A stretch of DNA of 64,000 bases from Raphanus sativus (lineage: Eukaryota > Streptophyta > Magnoliopsida > Brassicales > Brassicaceae). Every line of letters starts with the position of its first letter. Within the stretch, counting starts at the first letter, position 1. The notes beneath the pieces are model-generated. The model worked only from the letters and a program-made list of their open reading frames with translations. It had not been told where the DNA came from and did no database searches. Location: positions 17,514,998 to 17,578,997 of the forward strand of contig NC_079516.1 of assembly GCF_000801105.2 (NCBI RefSeq), written 5' to 3'. Below, piece by piece: positions 44,658-57,986 of this stretch. The translations under genes were made by a program, and so were the position numbers.

Positions 44658-46396
44658 AAAACCTTGATTCTTTAATTATACTAACTTGATGGAAAGAATT
44701 TATGATGGCGTGTCCTTGTATTGAAGCCTTGAGTGCTGAGTAGTGTCTTCATGTTGCAGTAATTTTTGAACTTGTCTTGATTTGATTTTGTCTTCTTCTT
44801 TGGTTTATTAATGATTTTGGCTTGACTTGGTAGCTGTGAAGTGAAGTAAGTTTGTTCAAACTTGAATTTGCAGAGTCCTTGATTATCTTGTCTATTCTTG
44901 TTGTATTCTTGTATTGCCGGTTTCTTTTTCTAATAAAACTATTAAGCATGATCCATTAGAACATTCTTAGATACAACTATTGTAATTTACATTAGAAATA
45001 ATATTTTTTTGTTATTTATATATATGAAAATAAATTAACTATATCTTCTAAATGATTCAGAAACCTTCATAAAAGATTTTTAAAATTTTATTAAAAATAT
45101 AAACTCCTATAAATTGTTTATATGTATTTATAAATACTTTATTTTGGTTTATAATTTTAAATATTTCATAAAATATTTGTATGCTCTTATAAATCATTTA
45201 TAAACATTAAAGTTTCACAGATAAAACTATCTAATAATTTATAAAGGATAGTAAGTTATAGTAAGCTATTTATAAGAACTCTTAAAATTAATTTAAACTA
45301 GTGTTAATAATTTTTACACTCTTATAGAATTCAAAAATATTGATAAATTAAGTTATGTATAATACAATTTTATATGATTTATAAATCCTTTATATATACT
45401 TATACATTTTTGTAAATATTTTTGAAGCTCTTACAATTTTTTAATAAATTAGAAATAAATTAATAATATAATTTTGCAAGTCAAAGTAAGTAACTTTATA
45501 AATATTTTTTATTTTTATATAAGTTTTAATATAAAATTTTAAGTTTTTTTATAAATTATTTACTTGTATGCATTTACACAAAATTGGTATTGGTTTATTT
45601 GTAAAACTAAAGATTTTTCGAGAATAGAGTTGAAAGCCTATTGAAATGCTTGAGTTTTGAAACAAAAGTATCAAAAATTGTTATCAAAACACATAAATTT
45701 CTTATCGCATATTATTAACTATACTGATACCAGTTACCACAGCTGATTTTTTTTCGAAACTAAAGGTGATAAAAAAATTATTTGCAGTCTACCTGCCACA
45801 AGAAAAGTTAAATAGAATTTTTATATTATCAATTTTGACAGCTATGGTTGAAAGACTAAAGTATATATGTTTAGTTAAAATATATATATATATATATATT
45901 TCAATAGGAAGTATCCTAAATATCAATAGTTGTTATAAACAGTTTCCGTAATTTGATTTTTTATGTTATTTAATATTATTTTGTGATCTTTTTTTTTAAT
46001 TATTTTGTGATTTTGATAAAATATATATAAGTACATTTACTTTCATTTTGGCTTCGGCGGTATAAACCATAGTAAGACCGGCACTGATTGAAAAAAAAAA
46101 TTTGACTTAAATTTTTTGTTTTTACTTGAAATAAATTATTAAGCGCTAGTTCATTCGACTTGAATAATTTAAGCACCATTTGGAAAATTAAGAATAATAG
46201 AATGGATTGACTAAACAATAATCCTTTACTCCTTTGTGGAACACCCTTGTTGAACTACAATCACTATATTATCAAAAAGAAAACTACAAAATGATCTCGA
46301 GTTAAACCAATTTGTACGGGAAAATTAGCCCTTAATGCATGTATTGATGTATCTATGTGTTTTTTTAGTCTTGAACTTCTTCTTTCTGGGCTGATA
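44658..46396. other. AT-rich intergenic
   Basis: No gene. 44658-44950 may be upstream promoter sequence of the movement-protein relic. 45050-45560 consists of degenerate, repeating TTATAAAT-rich units. Confidence 0.5.
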
Positions 46397-46404
46397 CTTA
46401 AAAC

Positions 46405-47230
46405 CAGACCTGAGCATCCGGGATCCCAATCGAATTTCGGTTTTGTCCAATCGGATTTTGTTTTTTTTTGGGTTTATCAAAATCAATTCCACACGGATTA
46501 TATATAAGTTCGGTTCGGGACCAGTTCGGGTTCTATCGAATTCGAATCGGGATTAGTAAATCTTTAAAGAACATGTACAACCCAATGTATTTTCGGGTTT
46601 GGGTCCCAATCGGTTTTTTGGTTTAAACTTAACTAATTTATACCTATTTTAAACCAAAACATATGTAAAATCGGTTCTTCGGTTTTAAAATACCTGATTT
46701 GTACCTATTTTGTAACCAAAACATAAACAAAATCGATTCAAAAATAAGAAATGAACATCAAGCGTGATCATTCGAAATCAAACGAATGGTAAATATATAT
46801 ATTGATAGAAAGAAAACCAAATAAAGAAAAGCATAAAACCAAAACCAAGTTTTATGAAATGAGAAACATTGTTCAGTGAATACAAAATCAAAATCTGAAA
46901 ACTTCAAACCTTTAACCGCCCCCTTCAACCATCAACATTCATGTAATAGAACCACCAACCTTCATGTAGTAGATAAATATCTTAGATGTTCAATATATAT
47001 TAGTGTATTTTTGATATATATTAGGATTTAAGATCATGTTCGGTACATATTTTTTATAGGGTTTTGAATGTCTCGGGTTCTATTGGATATCTATTTAGAT
47101 TCAGGTTCGGTTTGGATAATACCCATAACCCAAAATACCATAAAACAAGCTCCATTCGGTATATGTCGGGTTCAGATTGGTTTGGATTAAATTTTTATTG
47201 GATTGGGTTCGGTTTATTTACCCAGTCCTA
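46405..47230. mobile_element. Probable hAT-type element (826 bp)
   Basis: Flanks CTTAAAAC (46397-46404) and CTTAAAAG (47231-47238) match at 7 of 8 positions. Ends are CAGACCTGAGCATCC and, on the reverse strand, TAGGACTGGGTAAA. Subterminal TCGGTTTTGG/GGGTTCGG-type words resemble the element at 7745-8562, which has nearly the same length. Confidence 0.65.
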
Positions 47231-47238
47231 CTTAAAAG

Positions 47239-50200
47239 GCCTCGACCGCTGTTTTCTCGTCTTGTATAATTCAATAAAAGAAATTTATATAAAGAATCTT
47301 TAAAGTTCTTTTTTCTGTGGTCTAAATATATACAATTTTACTACAAATTATTAAAAAATTCTTAGATAACTCTTCAATAAATAATTTTATTTGCTCAAAA
47401 AAAAAATTCAGAACTATTCAAAATTAAATTGACATATACTTTTACATCTAGAACCCACAACTACTCTCTCCAATTCACAAAAGATTTTATTTTGATAATT
47501 TTACACAAATAAAAATGATTGAACTAAAAATAAAGAAAATATATCTATTTTCTTAATAATTATATTTATTTAACTAATAGTTTCTGAGATTAAAAAAATC
47601 TAGTTATAAGAACAAGGCACTTTATATTAAATATTAAATTTAAAATATGTATAAATCTTCTAAGTATTATTTACAAAGAGATTTGTACATATATCATGAC
47701 CATATGCAGTATCAAAAACAATATAACGAAATTTTGAAAAAAATTACATGATATCAATCTGTAACATAGAAAATTTTCCTCATACACATTTATATTTTTG
47801 GTAATATTTTTAAATATAATAATAACTAATAATTTTTATATCATCACTAATATAAATTTTATTCATAATATTTATTTTTGGCAAAACATTTGAAATACAT
47901 GAGTAACTAATAACTAATATATCACGATTAAACATCAATTTATATATCATATATATTATAACTAAACAAATTAATTTTTTCTAGGAATAAAATAATTAAA
48001 CTTTTATTTAAATTTATCGGTTCGTAGATTAATTAACATATGACTTACACCAATTTAAATCATTTTAGCTAAAGCAAAATTAAAATTAAAATTTATAACT
48101 TAATAATAAAATATATATTTAAAATAATCATTTAATATAATATAAAAAGTATTTTTTTGTAAAATTTTATTTACTCTATCGAAATTTAAATAAAATTAAA
48201 CTGAACTAGTTAAACTAAATAAAAAATACTAGACTATAAAAATATACTTCTGATTTTATTTTTCAAAGCTGGTGAATTTAAAATTTAATAATAATAATAA
48301 TAATAATAATAATGTCAAATTGTCAAGTGATATTTTGTATAACAAAAATAGTGTATACGTTTTATGAAACAACAAGATTTTAATATTAAACAGTTTTTCA
48401 TTAATTTGCAGATACTCCTTCTATTTTATAACATTTTTTCGTTATATAAAAGATGTTACTTTACAAATCTAATGTAAATTATATTTACTTTCAGTTTAAA
48501 AGTAATTTCAAACTGTATTAATTTTATAAATAATTTTATTTATCTCAAATACTATTATTATTTATCAAAAAAGTATAAATAATAACAATATATACAGTTA
48601 CATAAAATCACGTGGGAAAAGAATTCCAGACTTTCTACTCTAGTAGCCTTTATTGACGACCCCTGATCAAGTAATTCGACTAAATCCTAATATGAAGAGG
48701 TAGGGAAGGGTAGGTTTAGTTAAGCTGTCTTTGTCGCACGTGATTCATGTTTTTTACGGTCTTGTCGTCGTGACTCGTGTGCTCATCTAACTTTTTTTTT
48801 TTTTTTACCATCGTCTACATCGTGTACTTGGATAAACCTAGTTAAAATAGTTTTATCTGTTAAATTTGATTAGATTCTTTCTTCGTCGCATTTCCAAAAA
48901 TTTAAGATATTTGTACGTTTTTAAAGCAAAGCAAATACTAAAATTTAATATCCATTAAAATCGAAGCAAATTACAAATATTAAAATTTTAGGAAGCGAAT
49001 ATCCGATCAGATCCGTCAATATATAAATACATGTATTTTTTATTATATTTAAAGTTTTAAATGTATAAAACTATATAATTATTACTCCAACATATGATTT
49101 GATAGATTATATTCACATTATTACTTATATCAAAGTATTATATAAAAAGAAGAGAAAATATTTATGACCATTATAGATTTTTCTTCAGTTTTGTATTATT
49201 ATAAATGTTAACTAAGTGTAAAAATTTACAAAATATGTAGATTCACTATTTCTTTTAGTTTTATCTTTTATATCATGCAAAAAAAAATATTTTACAAAAA
49301 AAATTTTGTATAGAATTTTTAATATTATTTGTATAAATCAAAACAAATGAGATATCCTTAAATATCTATTTATTTTTCGGATATCCGTTTTTCCAAATAT
49401 CCTTATTTTTTCGAAACAAAGCAAATCGGAAAATTAGATATCCATCACATTCGAAGCAAATCACAAATACTTTCAAAAGCTGAGATATCCAATCTGTGCC
49501 GAGGCCTAGACACATAACGAATAATAGCATAATAGGATAAAACATGCGTCTTTGCCTTTCGCATGATGAATATATATTAAAACTATTTAAAAAATATTGT
49601 ATGAAAAAAAAAATTTATATTCTTGATCGAATTAATATTTTTGCCCTTTAGACAATTTTTAAAAAAGGTTTTTTGTTAATAACATAATTTTTTACTGACG
49701 AGCTGATCACATTTTTAAAGTATTTTAGATCAAAAAATCACTTATCGCTTAAGAACCTAACATTTAGACTAAAGAATCTCGTGCCTACTATTTGATTACA
49801 ATGAAATTATGTTAGCTCGGTATTATATCAAGATTTAGCAATTTAAAAATTAGTTATGGTTATAAGAAGTTTACGTTCACATGTCAATCATATCTATCTT
49901 CAATATTTTTCTCTTTTTATGTCGCTTTTTTTTCATCTTAGTTATTGTTCGATATAAATATTTATTTTGAAATTTATTCTCATTTTGTTATTTTGTTTTG
50001 GCATAAGATTTATAAATGTTTAAGATTTAAAATTATTAAAGAGATACATACTTATGTTAAGATATATGTCTTGTGCAGAATAGATATTTTATATCTATGA
50101 ATTTATGTTTGTGCATATTATGAAATAATAATTATATATTAAATAACTAAGAAATCAGTTACTATTCTGTACTAAATTGCCGTGCTCATAAAAATTAAAT

Positions 50201-51021
50201 GATCACTCTTGTTTGTTCGGAAATCATTTTGGGATAAGTATATCAAAACAATCAATCTTATATATGTATATGATGTATAATTAAATTTAAATGATATTAA
50301 CATAGATATATAGTATAATTTTAATATCGATATTTAGTAAATGAGGTTTCTACTCATATGATTTTATGATTATTTGCATATTGTGTAACAAAATTTTACA
50401 CCAACAAATTGTTTTTAATGTGAGATAGTTAGTGGTTTCAATAATTTATAATAATTTTTAAAAATAATGAAGATTTCAAAATTAAAATATTAACTTTTCA
50501 ATATATATTCAATGCAAATATCAAAATATAAATATGTATTTTCATATGATGTATAGTTTAATTTAAACAATATGAAATAAATAAATAAATAAATATATAT
50601 ATACATAAACACCTATTAAATAAAATTATTTATTCATATGGTTTTATAGTCATTGTATCTTATTGCATAAAAAATCAAGCTTAATCATAAAAGTTTATGT
50701 GAGACTTTCAACAGTTTTAGTAATTTATACTCGTTTTGAAAAATTCAAAATACAACATATACAAAAAATCTAAATTTTTTATTATGTGATTAATATTATT
50801 GTATAATTTATTTTAATAATGAAGAATTAAACAAAATGATAGAAAATATACATATTATTAGCAAATCTTTATTATTTAAATCATTAATTGTCATATATAT
50901 ATATATATATATATATTCATCACATAAGGTAATTCTGTAGATTTTATTAAGGAAAAAGTAGATAATAAATTTCAATTTGATAAATGAATGGTCTATAATG
51001 GACGTACTATATAATATAAAA
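47239..51021. other. Long AT-rich stretch
   Basis: No gene on either strand in 3.8 kb. It contains an (AAT)n run (48287-48313), a T run (48791-48807) and one copy of a dispersed AT-rich repeat (about 48890-49510). Confidence 0.6.
48890..49510 (+). repeat. Dispersed AT-rich repeat, copy 1
   Basis: Shares spaced blocks such as 'ATTTTTCGAA.CAAA.CAAATC.GAAAATTA.ATATCCA' and 'AATATCCGATC.GATCCGT' with 58440-59055, in the same orientation. A reverse-oriented relative lies at about 51990-52560. Each carries GGATAT-type words at both ends and an AT-rich core. The superfamily is unknown. Confidence 0.55.
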
Positions 51022-51923
51022 CTAGGTGTTTTCCTGCACCATGTGCAGTAAAAAAAGTTTAAAATATGTTTAATAGATAAATATAAATTATATTTAATTT
51101 TTAATTAATATTGTAAATTTTCTTTTTCTTATCAATATTTTAATATAAATTTGAATTAAATAAACATTAAAATTAAGATAAAATAATTTTGTTTATTTTA
51201 AATTATATTTAAGAATGTGCATGTATATATTTAAAATTATAATCTTAGGTAGATTTTTCTATCTATTTATTTTAATTAAGTATATTAAATAAATATGTAA
51301 ATTTTCATAATTGTCAAAATTTAAAATTAAACAATACTTATAAAAATTGTAGATATATATAAGATACTAATGATTTTACGATTTAATTTGATTTTACGAT
51401 TTAATTTTTATAATTTTCTGAAAAATGTATACATTTTTGAAAATTTTATAATTTAAATGATATTTCGAAATTTGAAATGCCATAGTTGAATATATTTATT
51501 TTAATAATGGTTTATGAGTTATTACCATATTCTAAATAAATCTAAAAATGTAAATCGACAATAAATGTAATATATGAGTTATTACCATATTTTAAAAAGT
51601 TTACCAAAAATATAAATTAACATTAAATATAATTGTACATGTCATATTAATTTATAAGACATGTCATCAATTTTAGTAGCCATGTCATATTATTTTTGTG
51701 AGAATGATTGTAAAGAGGACATGTGGCAAAATTACTTCTCAAATATAGTCTAGGGGATTACCTAGCAATTTCATTTTGGACCAATAAAATTCTCAATTGA
51801 TTTTCAAGCCGCCACGTAAGCAAAATTAACATTTTAATTATGTGACAACTCAATAGATCATTTTTAATTAGTAAAAATTACAAATTATAACTTTTAAATG
51901 TTTCTCCTTTAATATATAGAGGA
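51022..51923 (-). mobile_element. Non-autonomous Helitron (902 bp)
   Basis: On the minus strand the 5' end is A|TCCTCTATATATTAAAGGAG (start 51923). The 3' end is a perfect 6-bp GC hairpin (CTGCAC/GTGCAG, 51034-51048), about 8 bases and CTAG, followed by T. No target duplication, as expected. No coding content. Confidence 0.75.
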
Positions 51924-53153
51924 TTTTCGGTATTTATTACTTATTTTGTATTTCACGGATATTATATTTTTGAATTACTTTATTTTGTAAAATACGGATA
52001 TTTGGTCTTTCGGATATCTAGATTTTTTGATATTTACGAATATTTACGTATATTTACGGATACTTCATCACTTTGTTCAATACAAGTATATCTAGAAAAT
52101 AATACCAATCTATTTTTAGAAATATCTTTTAACATAGTAAAAATATAAAGTAAAAAAATGAAACTATATGTTTTATAAACTTTTTAAATTATAATTTTCT
52201 TATAAAACAAATGTTTTTAGAAAAATAGTAGTTTTGTATAAAGATTTTGTATTCTATTTTTTAATTTAATATTTTTATAACTAAATTTCAAGATAAAAAT
52301 TAATAATATATATGTTAGATAATAATTATATAATATTATACATTTAAAACTATTTATTTAATTGTAGATATACATCTATTTGTATAAAAGTTGGAGCGGA
52401 TCGGATATTCGTCTCTAAATTTTTAAGTATTTGTGATTTACTTCGTTTTTAACGGTTATTGATTTTTATTATTTGCTTTACTTCAAAAACTTATGGATAT
52501 TCAAATTTTTTGATCGGATCGAAGCGAATAACAAATCAAATCAAAGTTAGCGGATAATACCTAGCCTTTATTTGAGTTCATATATATATTTAATAAAGGC
52601 TTATTTGGGTTCATATAACTTTAAGTTGTTTGGTTAAACAATAAACATATACTGATACTAATGAAGGTTTACAATTAGAAGGCTTCTTGACTCTTTTCTC
52701 GACTGTTGATTGTACATAGTATACAATTAGAAGGCTTCTTGAATGTTTAACTCATACAGTTAATAATTTAAATTCATTTTCTTGTATATATCAGTTAGAC
52801 TTCATAAATTTGATTTTGATCTTCAATTCAAAAAAAAAAAAAATTGATCTGTCCTTTATAAATTTTCATGGTCTTGTTATATTGGTTAGTATAATATATT
52901 AACGACAAGGTGATGGTCTAGTGGAAAGCATATTTTAGAAAATTAAAGAACCTAAACTAAATCATTTTAATACACTTTCTAGTGGTGGGTCCAATAATTT
53001 TCTTTGCATATATAAATTTTAAAGAATATTATTACAAAAGTGTTATTTGGAAACTTGAACTTGGGTTTGGAGTGTCAATACCCAAACTAATACCATCTCG
53101 ACTGCTAGTTCTTTAAAATGTCCCGTGCAAAACTACTATTTCGTAATTTAACA
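51924..53153. other. AT-rich intergenic
   Basis: No gene. About 51990-52560 is a reverse-oriented relative of the dispersed repeat at 48890 and 58440. A 25-bp word around AATTAGAAGGCTTCTTGA occurs twice (about 52672 and 52724). Confidence 0.5.
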
Positions 53154-54298
53154 TTAGATCTCGACCCGCACAACCGTGCAGGTTTTTTTTCTATAGTAAA
53201 ATATTTTATTGGCTTATTTATTATTGTAACTTTATATTACTGTAACAAATTTTTTTTTGAGAATATTATTATGTAACAAAACTACTTTAAATATTTTTTG
53301 TTTTATTTCTAAATTTAAAATTTATATGAAAATAAATTAAATTGACCTTTCTAGCAAAATCTTTTAAAAAATTTGTAAGGCTTTTTTTTTTGAAAATTAA
53401 TCAGTTGAAATTGTTATCTTCATTAAAATAAAATTAAATATTTTTATATAACTTTAAATTTTCGTTTATAAACTAAAAGTAAAATAATAAAAGTATAGTT
53501 TATAATAATTAAAATTTAAGTTTAAGTAATTTTGGACATAAATTTTAGACTGAATCTGAAAAGATTTTTAAAAGATTTTGTTAAAATTTCAATATTTATT
53601 TGTATTTCAAATAAAAGGATAAAGAAAATATTATAATTACGACCTGTAAAATTTGAGAAATTTTAAGGAATTGTCCAAACTAAAAAACTACACATGAAAG
53701 AATTCATGACTTATGTTTTAATAGTATAAAAATATAAGAGTGGCATAAAATATATCAATCTGTATTGAATCTACAAAATATTTAGAGCATTATAGACTAT
53801 ACAACAAAGTATAAAAGTAACATAGATTATTTATGTTTGTCAGAAAAAACATAGATTACGTGTATATGTTACTGCATATTTACCCCTTATTTAATTTTAC
53901 ATTTATTGTCTTATAGTTTGTTGTATCATATGATTTAAGAAGCTATATGAATAACATGTATTATTATAGTGCTCTTGAACTCAGAAAAATACGTTTTATA
54001 ATGGTTTTTTTAATTAAAATCATGGTTATATCTTAGCTACAACTAAACCAACAAAATTAAATATCACAATTTTAAACAAAAAAAAAAGAAGAAGAAAGAA
54101 ATCAGGAGGAAAAGATTTCATTAACAATACTTTTAATTAGTTGTTAGGGAAAGAAAATAATAAATTGGAATCACAATTATTGTTATGATATTATTATGCA
54201 AATAGATAAATATCAGTTATAATTTTTAGGAAATGGTCCAATTTAATAAAAAATCACACATGAATGAGAAGTCATAACTTTTTTTTTAATATAATAGA
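53154..54298 (-). mobile_element. Non-autonomous Helitron (about 1.1 kb)
   Basis: The minus-strand 5' end is A|TCTATTATATTAAAAAAAAA (start 54298). The 3' end has a near-perfect hairpin (CCTGCAC...GTGCGGG, 53163-53182) followed by CGAGATCTAA and T. A second 5'-like block around 53660-53740 resembles the sequence behind the true 5' end, hinting at an internal duplication or a nested relative. Confidence 0.7.
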
Positions 54299-54751
54299 TG
54301 TGTTACCTGATCTTCTTAATCTTATAATGGACCTGTTTCTGCATTTTATTTTATGGCCACACAAATATGAAATTATGTTAAGTCTTATTTGAATATTCAA
54401 AAAAAAATCCATCTATTAGTTGCAAATCCACTTGAGAATTAGTCCGACTCTTTTGTAGGTTCTGGGATTTTTTAGATAATAAATAAAATAACTAATAATA
54501 ATTTATATATTTATATAAAATTTTAATATAAGTTCTTAATTGTAAAATTTAAAATATTTGTATGTTAATTTTTTATCGAATTATGTTATACTCTATATTA
54601 ATATAATTTAGAATCAAGCACAGAGTATCAGTTTATATGATTTATACTATACTCTCCTCTAAGTTTCGACAATATTTGTTTAAAGAGAAAGTTTGAAAAT
54701 CAAGTAAAAAAAGTTGAAAACAGAGCAATGTTCATAAAAGCTAAAAATGTG

Positions 54752-54759
54752 TATATAAA
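54752..54759 (+). promoter_or_regulatory. TATA box of the first CYP71B-type gene
   Basis: TATATAAA, 44-51 bp upstream of the start codon. The CYP71B pseudogene at 59175 has a similar TATATATAAAAG in the same relative position, so the promoter was duplicated with the gene. Confidence 0.55.
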
Positions 54760-54802
54760 ATCACAAGCTTCCTCATCACTATCATCATTGTAGGAAAACC
54801 AA

Positions 54803-56457
54803 ATGGCTACTATTTGGTTTTTTCTGTCACTTCTTTTCGTCACTAGTCTTGTTCTCGCCGTCTTCAAACGCAAGAAGCAGCAACGAGGACCACCATCTCC
54901 TCCTGGTTTTCCGATCATCGGAAACTTACACCAGCTCGGAGAATTACCACATCAATCCCTATGGAGACTCTCCAAAAAGTATGGTACTGTGATGTTCTTG
55001 AAGCTTGGAAGAGTCCCAACGGTCGTAGTCTCTTCCTCTGAAACAGCTAAACAAGCTCTGAAAATCCATGACCTCCATTGTTGTAGCCGTCCAAGCTTAG
55101 CAGGTACCATAACACTCACTCAACACATACTATAGCTTTTTTTAAATCTTTATTCATATAGGATCATTTCTCAGGGCCAAGAGAGCTCTCTTACAATTAT
55201 CTGGACATTGCTTTTGCTCCCTATAATGATTACTGGAAAGAAGTCAAGAAACTGTGTGTGCAAGAGCTCTTTAGCCCTAAACGAGTTCACTCGATGCAAC
55301 CCATCAGGGATGAGGAAGTCAAGAAGCTGATAGACATAGTCGCCGAATCAGCTCAAGAGAAAGCACCAGTTAACTTGAGCGAGAAGTTTATCTCTTTAAC
55401 TGTTAGCGTGATATGCAGGGCAGCATTTGGCGTGAGTTTCCATGGAACCGTGCTCAACAGCGATAGTTTCGACAAGTTCATAAACGAGGCATTTTTGTTT
55501 CTTGGGAGCTTCTCTGCCTCTGATTTTTTCCCAAACGGCGGCTGGATCGTGGACCGGCTCACTGGCTTACAAGAGAGGAGAGAGAGGAGTGTGAGAGATC
55601 TTGATGCTTTCTATGAACAAATGTTTGATCTACATAGAGAGGAGAAGGAGAAAGGTAGTGAAGATTTTGTTGATCTGCTCTTGAGGTTTCAGAAAGAAGA
55701 ATCTGTTCTTGGATATGGAAAGCTCACAAGAAACCATGTCAAAGCAATCTTAATGGTAACTACAGATATAAATATTTGCAACCCTAAGAATTTTACCTGA
55801 GGATTCTAATATTTTATCTTTATTTTTATGATATTTTGACAGAATGTTCTTATTGGGGGCATAGGCACTTCTGCAATAACAATGACATGGGCAATGACAG
55901 AACTTATGAGAAACCCGCGAGCAATGAAGAAGGTTCAATCCGAAATAAGAAACCAAATTGGGAACAAGTCAACGATCACCTTGGATGACATAGAGAAGCT
56001 CCACTACCTGAAAATGGTAGTCAAAGAAACATGGAGGCTACACCCTCCAGCACCTCTTATAGTTCCAAGGGAAGTAATGTCTGAATTTGAGATCAATGGC
56101 TACAAGATTCAACCCAAGACACGGCTTTATGTGAATGTTTGGGCTATAGGGCGTGATCCTGATGCCTGGAAAGATCCAGAGATGTTTCTCCCTGAAAGGT
56201 TTATTGATAACAACATTGATCCAAAAGGACAGTGTTTTGAGTTGTTACCGTTTGGCGGTGGCAGGAGACTATGTCCAGCAATTTACATGGGGACATCAAT
56301 GGTGGAGTTTGGTCTTGCTAATATGTTGTTTCATTTTGACTGGAAATTACCGGAAGGCATGGAGGTTGAAGATATTGACATGGAAGAGTCTCCTGGACTT
56401 AATGTGAGCAAGAAAAATGAACTTCTACTTGTTCCTGTGAAGTATTTAAATCACTGA
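54803..56457 (+). CDS. CYP71B-type cytochrome P450, copy 1
   Basis: Endoplasmic-reticulum monooxygenase of the CYP71 clan, physiological substrate unknown. Exons are 54803-55103, 55175-55755 and 55843-56457, all GT-AG, giving an open 498-residue protein of normal length. Seen: N-terminal membrane anchor (about 4-20), PPSPPGFPIIGNLHQ hinge, KETWRLHP K-helix, FLPERF, and haem loop FGGGRRLCPAIY with Cys438. The I-helix oxygen-activation motif reads GGIGTS (299-304) where the paralogue at 61067 and most relatives have AGIDTS, so the acidic residue is replaced by Gly302. Proton delivery may be altered even though the gene looks intact. I recall this type as the Arabidopsis CYP71B tandem arrays. 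Confidence 0.88.
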
Positions 56458-57626
56458 TCAGTTTTAAACTAAGTCTTTCATGAGATTACAATAAATTGTT
56501 GCATCCGTTGTACTATGAAACTACATCTTGCGTCTCATTGTATCTCCTCTTGCTAATCCAACAATGTTGTATGAAAGGGAAAGTGAAAAAGGATGTAGAG
56601 ACAGAAAATGTTATGTGATTTGACATCTTCAAAGCCTAGACAAACGTTTGAAAGCTTAAACACGTTTATCTTGATTCCACTACTGAACCTAATTATTCCA
56701 CCAAATCTTGTATAGGGTATGATTGAACAGAACACTAGTTTTCTTTTTCTAAAATATTGTCAATTTTTTTTTTTTGGCAACTTGTCAATTATTTATTAAA
56801 AAGTTGATTTTAAAACCCACTACCAAAATATTTTTGCTTTTAGTATTATCTTGATTTTTAATTTTGAATGATGTACTCTCTCTCCCTCTTCCATTATTGC
56901 ACTCTCTCATCCAGGCCCGGGCACCAGATCAGAGTGTCTGAGACTACAAAATCATCCGACGTCACACGTGACAACCATTCAATATCACGGACTAACCGAC
57001 TACTTCAAGGAGGCACCCTACCAAGTTAATTTTGGACCAAGCAAAGTCTTATCTACCACAGCCACAGAACACATCATTCTGTTTCTAGGAGAAATTAAAC
57101 TCATGGCATAAGAGTCTAAACTCCATCCTGAGTATAAGACGTTAATGTTAATTAAAAACAGTTATTCTACAGAACTTTAGTCTACAACATTCAGTTTAAT
57201 CAAGAAAATATAAATTTGTTAATCAAAACATATGTGGTCAGAGCTCTATAGTTAGTATATCTTTAGATATATATCATGTTCGTGCATACAAAAAAGATAT
57301 ATATCATGTTAACCTTTTAATCCAAGTTTTACCAAAATTTTCATGAATTTCGGTTATTTTAGAAAACATCTTTTTTAATTGTGTGAGTTTTATAATTCAT
57401 AAAATGGTGGTAAAATATATAAACTTTCCGAAGATCTTGATATATATTTATGATGGCTATGGAAAAATGATTGTCTGATTTTGAGTGTCAAAAATATTTC
57501 TGTATTAATGGGTTTTATAAGTTATAATATACAAATATAACTAATGAAAATTATCATTTAAGAGAGGACATATAATACCTAAGATTTGATTAGGGAGCTA
57601 AGTCATCTAGGGGACAACCCTACTCA
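56458..57626. other. Intergenic, 3' flank of CYP71B copy 1
   Basis: A poly(A) signal AATAAA lies at 56490-56495. The remainder has no gene. A GC-richer piece at 56910-57120 is not recognised. Confidence 0.6.
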
Positions 57627-57986
57627 GCCATTGGTGATGTATTCTTGTGCATGAAGTTGTTTTGAAAACTAAGATACTTGTGTGACAACACCATGATTTT
57701 GAATAAAACCTACTCTGCCATTTGTGATGTGTTCTTGTGCATGAAGTTCTTTTGGCAACTAAGTTACTTGTGTGTCAACACCATGATTTTGAACAAAACC
57801 TACTCTGCCGTTTGTAATGTGTTCTTGTGAATTAAGTAGTTTTAACAACTAAGATACTTGTGTGTCAACACCATGGTTTTGAACAAAACCTACTCTGCCG
57901 TTTGTAATGTGTTCTTGTGCATGAAGTTGTTTTGAAAACTAAGATACTTGTGTGTCAACACCATGATTTTGAATAAAACCACTTTG
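57627..57986. repeat. Four tandem copies of a 90-bp unit
   Basis: Units start at 57627, 57717, 57807 and 57897, each beginning GCCRTTTGTRATGTGTTC or close to it and ending AAAACCTACTCT. The last is cut by 5 bases or so. They differ by a few substitutions each. The unit length is a multiple of three and unit 2 is open in one frame, but units 1 and 3 have stops in that frame, so it is not now coding. Confidence 0.92.

Noticed and set aside
57627..57986. Possible CRISPR-like array because of regular repeats
   Set aside because: Units are contiguous 90-bp tandem copies with no unique spacers, in a plant nuclear context.
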